A stretch of 64,000 bases of DNA from assembly GCA_032433765.1 (NCBI GenBank), contig JAVIAB010000047.1, positions 124,001 through 188,000 of the forward strand, read 5' to 3'. The position numbers and the translations under genes are program-made. The notes below the pieces were generated by a model that was not told where the DNA came from, did not search any database, and saw only the letters and a list, made by a program, of their open reading frames with translations. The stretch comes from Megaustenia siamemsis (taxonomy: Eukaryota > Mollusca > Gastropoda > Stylommatophora > Ariophantidae). Each line of letters opens with the position of its first letter. Position 1 is the stretch's first letter. Of the stretch, positions 51,201 through 62,775 are shown piece by piece.

Positions 51201-54200
51201 TGGTAGGCCAGCCGTGAGTAGCATCTTGTCCTTGCTGTAGTGATGGTAGGCCAGGCCGTGAGTAGCATCTTGTCCTTGCTGTAGTGATGGTAGGCCAGGC
51301 CGTGAGTAGCATCTTGTCCTTGCTGTAGTGATGGTAGGCCAGGCCGTGAGTAGCATCTTGTCCTTGCTGTAGTGATGGTAGGCCAGGCCGTGAGTAGCAT
51401 CTTGTCCTTGCTGTAGTGATGGTAGGCCAGGCCGTGAGTAGCATCTTGTCCTTGCTGTAGTGATGGTAGGCCAGGCCGTGAGTACATCTTGTCCTTGCTG
51501 TAGTGATGGTAGGCCAGGCCGTGAGTAACATCTTGTCCTTGCTGTAGTGATGGTAGGCCAGGCCGTGAGTAACATCTTGTCCTTGCTGTAGTGATGGTAG
51601 GCCAGGCCGTGAGTAACATCTTGTCCTTGCTGTAGTGATGGTAGGCCAGGCCGTGAGTAGCATCTTGTCCTTGCTGTAGTGATGGTAGGCCAGGCCGTGA
51701 GTAGCATCTTGTCCTTGCTGTAGTGATGGTAGGCCAGGCCGTGAGTAGCATCTTGTCCTTGCTGTAGTGATGGTAGGCCAGGCCGTGAGTAGCATCTTGT
51801 CCTTGCTGTAGTGATGGTAGGCCAGGCCGTGAGTAGCATCTTGTCCTTGCTGTAGTGATGGTAGGCCAGGCCGTGAGTAGCATCTTGTCCTTGCTGTAGT
51901 GATGGTAGGCCAGGCCGTGAGTAGCATCTTGTCCTTGCTGTAGTGATGGTAGGCCAGGCCGTGAGTAGCATCTTGTCCTTGCTGTAGTGATGGTAGGCCA
52001 GGCCGTGAGTAGCATCTTGTCCTTGCTGTAGTGATGGTAGGCCAGCCGTGAGTAGCATCTTGTCCTTGCTGTAGTGATGGTAGGCCAGGCCGTGAGTAGC
52101 ATCTTGTCCTTGCTGTAGTGATGGTAGGCCAGGCCGTGAGTAGCATCTTGTCCTTGCTGTAGTGATGGTAGGCCAGGCCGTGAGTAGCATCTTGTCCTTG
52201 CTGTAGTGATGGTAGGCCAGGCCGTGAGTAGCATCTTGTCCTTGCTGTAGTGATGGTAGGCCAGGCCGTGAGTAGCATCTTGTCCTTGCTGTAGTGATGG
52301 TAGGCCAGGCCGTGAGTAACATCTTGTCCTTGCTGTAGTGATGGTAGGCCAGGCCGTGAGTAGCATCTTGTCCTTGCTGTAGTGATGGTAGGCCAGGCCG
52401 TGAGTAGCATCTTGTCCTTGCTGTAGTGATGGTAGGCCAGGCCGTGAGTAGCATCTTGTCCTTGCTGTAGTGATGGTAGGCCAGGCCGTGAGTAACATCT
52501 TGTCCTTGCTGTAGTGATGGTAGGCCAGGCCGTGAGTAACATCTTGTCCTTGCTGTAGTGATGGTAGGCCAGGCCGTGAGTAACATCTTGTCCTTGCTGT
52601 AGTGATGGTAGGCCAGGCCGTGAGTAGCATCTTGTCCTTGCTGTAGTGATGGTAGGCCAGGCCGTGAGTAACATCTTGTCCTTGCTGTAGTGATGGTAGG
52701 CCAGGCCGTGAGTAACATCTTGTCCTTGCTGTAGTGATGGTAGGCCAGGCTGTGAGTAACATCTTGTCCTTGCTGTAGTGATGGTAGGCCAGGCCGTGAG
52801 TAACATCTTGTCCTTGCTGTAGTGATGGTAGGCCAGGCCGTGAGTAGCATCTTGTCCTTGCTGTAGTGATGGTAGGCCAGGCCGTGAGTAGCATCTTGTC
52901 CTTGCTGTAGTGATGGTAGGCCAGGCCGTGAGTAGCATCTTGTCCTTGCTGTAGTGATGGTAGGCCAGGCCGTGAGTAGCATCTTGTCCTTGCTGTAGTG
53001 ATGGTAGGCCAGGCTGTGAGTAGCATCTTGTCCTTGCTGTAGTGATGGTAGGCCAGGCCGTGAGTAGCATCTTGTCCTTGCTGTAGTGATGGTAGGCCAG
53101 GCCGTGAGTAGCATCTTGTCCTTGCTGTAGTGATGGTAGGCCAGGCCGTGAGTAGCATCTTGTCCTTGCTGTAGTGATGGTAGGCCAGGCCGTGAGTAGC
53201 ATCTTGTCCTTGCTGTAGTGATGGTAGGCCAGGCCGTGAGTAGCATCTTGTCCTTGCTGTAGTGATGGTAGGCCAGGCCGTGAGTAGCATCTTGTCCTTG
53301 CTGTAGTGATGGTAGGCCAGCCGTGAGTAGCATCTTGTCCTTGCTGTAGTGATGGTAGGCCAGGCCGTGAGTAACATCTTGTCCTTGCTGTAGTGATGGT
53401 AGGCCAGGCCGTGAGTAGCATCTTGTCCTTGCTGTAGTGATGGTAGGCCAGGCCGTGAGTAGCATCTTGTCCTTGCTGTAGTGATGGTAGGCCAGGCCGT
53501 GAGTAACATCTTGTCCTTGCTGTAGTGATGGTAGGCCAGGCCGTGAGTAGCATCTTGTCCTTGCTGTAGTGATGGTAGGCCAGGCCGTGAGTAACATCTT
53601 GTCCTTGCTGTAGTGATGGTAGGCCAGGCCGTGAGTAGCATCTTGTCCTTGCTGTAGTGATGGTAGGCCAGGCCGTGAGTAACATCTTGTCCTTGCTGTA
53701 GTGATGGTAGGCCAGGCCGTGAGTAGCATCTTGTCCTTGCTGTAGTGATGGTAGGCCAGGCCGTGAGTAGCATCTTGTCCTTGCTGTAGTGATGGTAGGC
53801 CAGGCCGTGAGTAACATCTTGTCCTTGCTGTAGTGATGGTAGGCCAGGCCGTGAGTAGCATCTTGTCCTTGCTGTAGTGATGGTAGGCCAGGCCGTGAGT
53901 AGCATCTTGTCCTTGCTGTAGTGATGGTAGGCCAGGCCGTGAGTAGCATCTTGTCCTTGCTGTAGTGATGGTAGGCCAGGCCGTGAGTAGCATCTTGTCC
54001 TTGCTGTAGTGATGGTAGGCCAGGCCGTGAGTAGCATCTTGTCCTTGCTGTAGTGATGGTAGGCCAGGCCGTGAGTAGCATCTTGTCCTTGCTGTAGTGA
54101 TGGTAGGCCAGGCCGTGAGTAGCATCTTGTCCTTGCTGTAGTGATGGTAGGCCAGGCCGTGAGTAGCATCTTGTCCTTGCTGTAGTGATGGTAGGCCAGC

Positions 54201-56538
54201 CGTGAGTAGCATCTTGTCCTTGCTGTAGTGATGGTAGGCCAGGCCGTGAGTAGCATCTTGTCCTTGCTGTAGTGATGGTAGGCCAGGCCGTGAGTAGCAT
54301 CTTGTCCTTGCTGTAGTGATGGTAGGCCAGGCCGTGAGTAGCATCTTGTCCTTGCTGTAGTGATGGTAGGCCAGCCGTGAGTAACATCTTGTCCTTGCTG
54401 TAGTGATGGTAGGCCAGGCCGTGAGTAGCATCTTGTCCTTGCTGTAGTGATGGTAGGCCAAGCCGTGAGTAACATCTTGTCCTTGCTGTAGTGATGGTAG
54501 GCCAGGCCGTGAGTAACATCTTGTCCTTGCTGTAGTGATGGTAGGCCAGCCGTGAGTAACATCTTGTCCTTGCTGTAGTGATGGTAGGCCAGGCCGTGAG
54601 TAACATCTTGTCCTTGCTGTAGTGATGGTAGGCCAGCCGTGAGTAACATCTTGTCCTTGCTGTAGTGATGGTAGGCCAGGCCGTGAGTAGCATCTTGTCC
54701 TTGCTGTAGTGATGGTAGGCCAGGCCGTGAGTAACATCTTGTCCTTGCTGTAGTGATGGTAGGCCAGGCCGTGAGTAGCATCTTGTCCTTGCTGTAGTGA
54801 TGGTAGGCCAGGCCGTGAGTAACATCTTGTCCTTGCTGTAGTGATGGTAGGCCAGGCCGTGAGTAGCATCTTGTCCTTGCTGTAGTGATGGTAGGCCAGG
54901 CCGTGAGTAACATCTTGTCCTTGCTGTAGTGATGGTAGGCCAGGCCGTGAGTAGCATCTTGTCCTTGCTGTAGTGATGGTAGGCCAAGCCGTGAGTAGCA
55001 TCTTGTCCTTGCTGTAGTGATGGTAGGCCAGGCCGTGAGTAGCATCTTGTCCTTGCTGTAGTGATGGTAGGCCAGGCCGTGAGTAGCATCTTGTCCTTGC
55101 TGTAGTGATGGTAGGCCAGGCCGTGAGTAGCATCTTGTCCTTGCTGTAGTGATGGTAGGCCAGGCCGTGAGTAGCATCTTGTCCTTGCTGTAGTGATGGT
55201 AGGCCAGGCCGTGAGTAACATCTTGTCCTTGCTGTAGTGATGGTAGGCCAGGCCGTGAGTAGCATCTTGTCCTTGCTGTAGTGATGGTAGGCCAGGCCGT
55301 GAGTAACATCTTGTCCTTGCTGTAGTGATGGTAGGCCAGGCCGTGAGTAACATCTTGTCCTTGCTGTAGTGATGGTAGGGCAGGCTGTGAGTAACATCTT
55401 GTCCTTGCTGTAGTGATGGTAGGCCAGGCTGTGAGTAACATCTTGTCCTTGCTGTAGTGATGGTAGGCCAGGCTGAGTAACATCTTGTCCTTGCTGTAGT
55501 GATGGTAGGCCAGGCCGTGAGTAACATCTTGTCCTTGCTGTAGTGATGGTAGGCCAGGCCGTGAGTAACATCTTGTCCTTGCTGTAGTGATGGTAGGCCA
55601 GGCCGTGAGTAGCATCTTGTCCTTGCTGTAGTGATGGTAGGCCAGGCCGTGAGTAGCATCTTGTCCTTGCTGTAGTGATGGTAGGCCAAGCCGTGAGTAA
55701 CATCTTGTCCTTGCTGTAGTGATGGTAGGCCAGGCTGTGAGTAGCATCTTGTCCTTGCTGTAGTGATGGTAGGCCAGGCCGTGAGTAACATCTTGTCCTT
55801 GCTGTAGTGATGGTAGGCCAGGCTGTGAGTAACATCTTGTCCTTGCTGTAGTGATGGTAGGCCAGGCCGTGAGTAACATCTTGTCCTTGCTGTAGTGATG
55901 GTAGGCCAAGCCGTGAGTAACATCTTGTCCTTGCTGTAGTGATGGTAGGCCAGGCCGTGAGTAACATCTTGTCCTTGCTGTAGTGATGGTAGGCCAGGCC
56001 GTGAGTAGCATCTTGTCCTTGCTGTAGTGATGGTAGGCCAGGCCGTGAGTAACATCTTGTCCTTGCTGTAGTGATGGTAGGCCAGGCCGTGAGTAGCATC
56101 TTGTCCTTGCTGTAGTGATGGTAGGCCAGGCTGTGAGTAACATCTTGTCCTTGCTGTAGTGATGGTAGGCCAGGCCGTGAGTAGCATCTTGTCCTTGCTG
56201 TAGTGATGGTAGGCCAGGCCGTGAGTAGCATCTTGTCCTTGCTGTAGTGATGGTAGGCCAGCTGTGAGTAGCATCTTGTCCTTGCTGTAGTGATGGTAGG
56301 CCAGGCCGTGAGTAGCATCTTGTCCTTGCTGTAGTGATGGTAGGCCAGGCCGTGAGTAGCATCTTGTCCTTGCTGTAGTGATGGTAGGCCAGGCCGTGAG
56401 TAGCATCTTGTCCTTGCTGTAGTGATGGTAGGCCAGGCCGTGAGTAGCATCTTGTCCTTGCTGTAGTGATGGTAGGCCAGGCCGTGAGTAGCATCTTGTC
56501 CTTGCTGTAGTGATGGTAGGCCAAGCCGTGAGTAGCAT
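32728..56538 (-). other. Very long open frame from repeat arithmetic; not called as a gene
   Basis: A stop-free minus-strand frame of 7936 codons, one of three overlapping giant frames (the others are 36290-56524 and 38925-60611). The 44-bp unit has no stop in any minus-strand frame. As 44 leaves remainder 2 on division by 3, each frame cycles through all three phases and gives the same 44-residue period: LAYHHYSKDKMLLTA, then WPTITTARTRCYSRP, then GLPSLQQGQDATHG. Single-base indels only jump phase and never close the frame. There is no signal peptide, non-repeat domain, intron or promoter evidence. Its existence is seen; its being a gene is unsupported. Confidence 0.9.
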
Positions 56539-56549
56539 CTTGTCCTTGC
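33240..56549. repeat. 44-bp satellite, near-uniform core
   Basis: About 530 units. CTATAG, frequent in both flanks, is seen at about 33239 and next at about 56550, and I saw none between. Variation is mostly limited to three common alternatives: GTAGCATC/GTAACATC, GGCC/AAGCC/GGCT before GTGAG, and 1-bp-short CCAGCCGTG units. GCATC and AACATC units are not randomly mixed but form runs (AACATC-rich at about 42.0-42.4, 43.1-43.6, 46.3-46.8, 47.6-47.9, 49.2-49.6, 50.9-51.1, 55.3-55.6 kb). Faint remnants of the flank cassette persist near 36.2, 38.9, 43.1, 50.9 and 55.4 kb. Confidence 0.95.
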
Positions 56550-57972
56550 TATAGTGATGGTAGGCCAGGCCGTGAGTAGCATCTTGTCCTTGCTATAGTG
56601 ATGGTAGGCCAGGCCGTGAGTAACATCTTGTCCTTGCTGTAGTGATGGTAGGCCAGGCCGTGAGTAACATCTTGTCCTTGCTGTAGTGATGGTAGGCCAG
56701 GCCGTGAGTAGCATCTTGTCCTTGCTGTAGTGATGGTAGGCCAGGCCGTGAGTAACATCTTGTCCTTGCTGTAGTGATGGTAGGTCAGGCCGTGAGTAAC
56801 ATCTTTTCCTTGCTGTAGTGATGGTAGGCCAGGCTGTGAGTAACATCTTGTCCTTGCTGTAGTGATGGTAGGCCAGGCCGTGAGTAACATCTTGTCCTTG
56901 CTGTAGTGATGGTAGGCAGGCCGTGAGTAACATCTTGTCCTTGCTGTAGTGATGGTAGGCCAGGCCGTGAGTAACATCTTGTCCTTGCTGTAGTGATGGT
57001 AGGCCAGGCCGTGAGTAACATCTTGTCCTTGCTGTAGTGATGGTAGGCCAGGCCGTGAGTAACATCTTGTCCTTGCTGTAGTGATGGTAGGCCAGGCCGT
57101 GAGTAACATCTTGTCCTTGCTGTAGTGATGGTAGGCCAGGCCGTGAGTAGCATCTTGTCCTTGCTGTAGTGATGGTAGGCCAGGCCGTGAGTAGCATCTT
57201 GTCCTTGCTGTAGTGATGGTAGGCCAGGCTGTGAGTAGCATCTTGTCCTTGCTGTAGTGATGGTAGGCCAGGCCGTGAGTAGCATCTTGTCCTTGCTGTA
57301 GTGATGGTAGGCCAGGCTGTGAGTAGCATCTTGTCCTTGCTGTAGTGATGGTAGGCCAAGCCGTGAGTAGCATCTTGTCCTTGCTGTAGTGATGGTAGGC
57401 CAGGCCGTGAGTAGCATCTTGTCCTTGCTGTAGTGATGGTAGGCCAGGCCGTGAGTAACATCTTGTCCTTGCTGTAGTGATGGTAGGCCAGGCCGTGAGT
57501 AGCATCTTGTCCTTGCTGTAGTGATGGTAGGCCAAGCCGTGAGTAACATCTTGTCCTTGCTGTAGTGATGGTAGGCCAGCTGTGAGTAGCATCTTGTCCT
57601 TGCTGTAGTGATGGTAGGCCAGGCCGTGAGTAGCATCTTGTCCTTGCTGTAGTGATGGTAGGCCAGGCCGTGAGTAGCATCTTGTCCTTGCTGTAGTGAT
57701 GGTAGGCCAGGCTGTGAGTAGCATCTTGTCCTTGCTGTAGTGATGGTAGGCCAGGCCGTGAGTAGCATCTTGTCCTTGCTGTAGTGATGGTAGGCCAGGC
57801 CGTGAGTAGCATCTTGTCCTTGCTGTAGTGATGGTAGGCCAGGCCGTGAGTAGCATCTTGTCCTTGCTGTAGTGATGGTAGGCCAGGCCGTGAGTAGCAT
57901 CTTGTCCTTGCTATAGTGATGGTAGGCCAGGCCGTGAGTAGCATCTTGTCCTTGCTGTAGTGATGGTAGGCC

Positions 57973-60900
57973 AGGCCGTGAGTAACATCTTGTCCTTGCT
58001 GTAGTGATGGTAGGCCAGGCCGTGAGTAGCATCTTGTCCTTGCTGTAGTGATGGTAGGCCAGGCCGTGAGTAGCATCTTGTCCTTGCTGTAGTGATGGTA
58101 GGCCAGGCTGTGAGTAGCATCTTGTCCTTGCTGTAGTGATGGTAGGCCAGGCCGTGAGTAGCATCTTGTCCTTGCTGTAGTGATGGTAGGCCAGGCCGTG
58201 AGTAGCATCTTGTCCTTGCTGTAGTGATGGTAGGCCAGGCCGTGAGTAGCATCTTGTCCTTGCTGTAGTGATGGTAGGCCAAGCCGTGAGTAGCATCTTG
58301 TCCTTGCTGTAGTGATGGTAGGCCAGGCCGTGAGTAGCATCTTGTCCTTGCTGTAGTGATGGTAGGCCAGGCCGTGAGTAGCATCTTGTCCTTGCTGTAG
58401 TGATGGTAGGCCAAGCCGTGAGTAGCATCTTGTCCTTGCTGTAGTGATGGTAGGCCAAGCCGTGAGTAGCATCTTGTCCTTGCTGTAGTGATGGTAGGCC
58501 AGGCCGTGAGTAGCATCTTGTCCTTGCTGTAGTGATGGTAGGCCAAGCCGTGAGTAGCATCTTGTCCTTGCTGTAGTGATGGTAGGCCAGGCCGTGAGTA
58601 GCATCTTGTCCTTGCTGTAGTGATGGTAGGCCAGGCCGTGAGTAGCATCTTGTCCTTGCTGTAGTGATGGTAGGCCAAGCCGTGAGTAGCATCTTGTCCT
58701 TGCTGTAGTGATGGTAGGCCAAGCCGTGAGTAACATCTTGTCCTTGCTGTAGTGATGGTAGGCCAGGCCGTGAGTAGCATCTTGTCCTTGCTGTAGTGAT
58801 GGTAGGCCAAGCCGTGAGTAACATCTTGTCCTTGCTGTAGTGATGGTAGGCCAAGCCGTGAGTAACATCTTGTCCTTGCTGTAGTGATGGTAGGCAAGCC
58901 GTGAGTAACATCTTGTCCTTGCTGTAGTGATGGTAGGCCAGGCCGTGAGTAACATCTTGTCCTTGCTGTAGTGATGGTAGGCCAGGCCGTGAGTAACATC
59001 TTGTCCTTGCTGTAGTGATGGTAGGCCAGGCCGTGAGTAACATCTTGTCCTTGCTGTAGTGATGGTAGGCCAAGCCGTGAGTAACATCCTGTCCTTGCTG
59101 TAGTGATGGTAGGCCAGGCCGTGAGTAGCATCTTGTCCTTGCTGTAGTGATGGTAGGCCAGGCCGTGAGTAACATCTTGTCCTTGCTGTAGTGATGGTAG
59201 GCCAGGCCGTGAGTAGCATCTTGTCCTTGCTGTAGTGATGGTAGGCCAGGCCGTGAGTAACATCTTGTCCTTGCTGTAGTGATGGTAGGCCAGGCCGTGA
59301 GTAGCATCTTGTCCTTGCTGTAGTGATGGTAGGCCAGGCCGTGAGTAGCATCTTGTCCTTGCTGTAGTGATGGTAGGCCAAGCCGTGAGTAGCATCTTGT
59401 CCTTGCTGTAGTGATGGTAGGCCAGGCCGTGAGTAGCATCTTGTCCTTGCTGTAGTGATGGTAGGCCAAGCCGTGAGTAGCATCTTGTCCTTGCTGTAGT
59501 GATGGTAGGCCAGGCTGTGAGTAGCATCTTGTCCTTGCTGTAGTGATGGTAGGCCAGGCTGTGAGTAACATCTTGTCCTTGCTGTAGTGATGGTAGGCCA
59601 GGCCGTGAGTAGCATCTTGTCCTTGCTGTAGTGATGGTAGGCCAGCCGTGAGTAGCATCTTGTCCTTGCTGTAGTGATGGTAGGCCAGGCCGTGAGTAGC
59701 ATCTTGTCCTTGCTGTAGTGATGGTAGGCCAGGCTGTGAGTAACATCTTGTCCTTGCTGTAGTGATGGTAGGCCAGGCCGTGAGTAACATCTTGTCCTTG
59801 CTGTAGTGATGGTATGCCAGGCCGTGTGTAGCATCTTGTCCTTGCTGTAGCGATGGTAGGCCAGGCCGTGAGTAACATCTTGTCCTTGCTGTAGGAATGG
59901 TAGGCCAGGCCGTGAGTAACATATTTCCTTGCTGTAGGGAGTGTAGGGCAGGCTGTGAGTAACATCTTGTCCTTGCTGTAGTGATGGTAGGCCAGACTGT
60001 GAGTAACATCTTGTCCTTGCTGTAGTGATGGTAGGCCAGGCTGTGAGTAACATCTTGTCCTTGCTGTAGTGATGGTAGGCCAGGCCGTGAGTAACATCTT
60101 GTCCTTGCTGTAGTGATGGTAGGCCAGGCCGTGAGTAACATCTTGTCCTTGCTGTAGTGATGGTAGGCCAGGCCGTGAGTAGCATCTTGTCCTTGCTGTA
60201 GTGATGGTAGGCCAAGCCGTGAGTAGCATCTTGTCCTTGCTGTAGTGATGGTAGGCCAAGCCGTGAGTAACATCTTGTCCTTGCTGTAGTGATGGTAGGC
60301 CAGGCTGTGAGTAGCATCTTGTCCTTGCTGTAGTGATGGTAGGCCAGGCCGTGAGTAACATCTTGTCCTTGCTGTAGTGATGGTAGGCCAGGCTGTGAGT
60401 AACATCTTGTCCTTGCTGTAGTGATGGTAGGCCAGGCCGTGAGTAACATCTTGTCCTTGCTGTAGTGATGGTAGGCCAAGCCGTGAGTAACATCTTGTCC
60501 TTGCTGTAGTGATGGTAGGCCAGGCTGTGAGTAACATCTTGTCCTTGCTGTAGTGATGGTAGGCCAAGCCGTGAGTAGCATCTTGTCCTTGCTGTAGTGA
60601 TGGTAGGCCAAGCCGTGAGTAACATCTTGTCCTTGCTATAGTGATGGTAGGCCAGGCCGTGAGTAGCATCTTGTCCTTGCTGTAGTGATGGTAGGCCAGG
60701 CTGTGAGTAACATCTTGTCCTTGCTGTAGTGATGGTAGGCCAGGCCGTGAGTAGCATCTTGTCCTTGCTGTAGTGATGGTAGGCCAGGCCGTGAGTAGCA
60801 TCTTGTCCCTGCTGTAGTGATGGTAGGCCAGGCTGTGAGTAGCATCTTGTCCTTGCTGTAGTGATGGTAGGCCAGATGTGAGTAGCATCTTGTCCTTGCT

Positions 60901-62545
60901 ATAGTGATGGTAGGCCAGGCCGTGAGTAGCATCTTGTCCTTGCTGTAGTGATGGTAGGCCAGGCTGTGAGTAGCATCTTGTCCTTGCTGTAGTGATGGTA
61001 GGCCAGGCCGTGAGTAGCATCTTGTCCTTGCTGTAGTGATGGTAGGCCAGGCCGTGAGTAGCATCTTGTCCTTGCTGTAGTGATGGTAGGCCAAGCCGTG
61101 AGTAGCATCTTGTCCTTGCTATAGTGATGGTAGGCCAGGCCGTGAGTAGCATCTTGTCCTTGCTGTAGTGATGGTAGGTCAGGCTGTGAGTAACATCTTG
61201 TCCTTGCTGTAGTGATGGTAGGCCAGGCCGTGAGTAGCATCTTGTCCTTGCTGTAGTGATGGTATGCCAGGCCGTGAGTAGCATCTTGTCCTTGCTGTAG
61301 CGATGGTAGGCCAGGCCGTGAGTAACATCTTGTCCTTGCTGTAGTGATGGTAGGCCGGGCCGTGAGTAACATCTTTTCCTTGCTGTAGGGATGGTAGGGC
61401 AGGCTGTGAGTAACATCTTGTCCTTGCTGTAGTGATGGTAGGCCAGGCTGTGAGTAACACCTTGTCCTTGCTGTAGTGATGGTAGGGCAGGCAGTGATTA
61501 ACATCTTGTCCTTGCTGTAGTGATGGTAGGCAGGCTGTGAGTAACATCTTGTCCTTGCTGTAGTGATGGTAGGCCAGGCCGTGAGTAACATCTTGTCCTT
61601 GCTGTAGTGATGGTAGGCCAGGCTGTGATTAACATCTTGTCCTTGCTGTAGTGATGGTAGGCCAGGCCGTGAGTAACATCTTGTCCTTGCTGTAGTGATG
61701 GTAGGCCAGGCCGTGAGTAACATCTTGTCCTTGCTGTAGTGATGGTAGGCCAGGCCGTGAGTAGCATCTTGTCCTTGCTGTAGTGATGGTAGGCCAGCCG
61801 TGAGTAGCATCTTGTCCTTGCTGTAGTGATGGTAGGCCAGGCTGTGAGTAGCATCTTGTCCTTGCTGTAGTGATGGTAGGCCAGGCCGTGAGTAGCATCT
61901 TGTCCTTGCTGTAGTGATGGTAAGCCAGGCTGTGAGTAGCATCTTGTCCTTGCTGTAGTGATGGTAGGCCAAGCCGTGAGTAGCATCTTGTCCTTGCTAT
62001 AGTGATGGTAGGTCAGGCCGTGAGTAGCATCTTGTCCTTGCTATAGTGATGGTAGGCCAGGCTGTGAGTAACATCTTGTCCTTGCTGTAGTGATGGTAGG
62101 CCAGGCCGTGAGTAGCATCTTGTCCCTGCTGTAGTGATGGTAGGCCAAGCCGTGACTAACATCTTGTCCTTGCTGTAGTGATGGTAGGCCAGTCTGTGAG
62201 TAGCATCTTGTCCTTGCTGTAGTGATGGTAGGCCAGACCGTGAGTAGCATCTTGTCCTTGCTATAGTGATGGTAGGCCAGGCCGTGAGTAGCATCTTGTC
62301 CTTGCTGTAGTGATGGTAGGCCAGGCTGTGAGTAGCATCTTGTCCCTGCTGTAGTGATGGTAGGCCAGACCGTGAGTAGCATCTTGTCCTTGCTATAGTG
62401 ATGGTAGGCCAGGCCGTGAGTAGCATCTTGTCCTTGCTGTAGTGATGGTAGGCCAGGCCGTGAGTAGCATCTTGTCCTTGCTGTAGTGATGGTAGGCCAA
62501 GCCGTGAGTAGCATCTTGTCCTTGCTATAGTGATGGTAGGCCAGG
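57973..62545. repeat. Long duplicated segment in 44-bp array, right copy
   Basis: Counterpart of 28700-33260. Where the two differ, this copy nearly always has the family consensus: at about 59720 (CTGTAG against CTATAG at 30435), 60015 (TAGGCCAGG against TAGACCAGG), 60208 (GGTAGGCC against GGTTGGCC), 60364 (CCTTGCTG against CCTTCTG), and 61165 (CTGTAG against CTATAG). A variant private to this copy is GCCAGATGTGAG near 60873. Confidence 0.8.
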
Positions 62546-62775
62546 CCGTGAGTAGCATCTTGTCCTTGCTGTAGTGATGGTAGGCCAGGCCGTGAGTAAC
62601 ATCTTGTCCTTGCTGTAGTGATGGTATGCCAGGCCGTGTGTAGCATCTTGTCCTTGCTGTAGCGATGGTAGGCCAGGCCGTGAGTAACATCTTGTCCTTG
62701 CTGTAGGAATGGTAGGTCGGGCCGTGAGTAACATATTTTCCTTGCTGTAGTGATGGTAGGGCAGGCTGTGATTAA
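59810..62775. repeat. Multi-unit variant cassette, right-flank copies
   Basis: The same cassette with TAGCGATGG at about 59850, 61300 and 62662 (intervals 1450 and 1362 bp). The copy at 62.62-62.77 kb keeps the full variant set. The one at 61.26-61.40 kb has lost several of them (GTGAGTAGC for GTGTGTAGC, TAGTGATGG for TAGGAATGG, ACATCTTTTCC for ACATATTTTCC). Confidence 0.87.

Noticed and set aside
32728..60611. Giant minus-strand open frames (6744-7936 codons) as a huge repeat protein gene
   Set aside because: All three minus-strand frames are open because the 44-bp unit lacks stops. They give the same periodic peptide, tolerate indels by phase-hopping, and end only where a chance variant makes a stop. 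There is no unique terminal domain, signal peptide or regulatory context.
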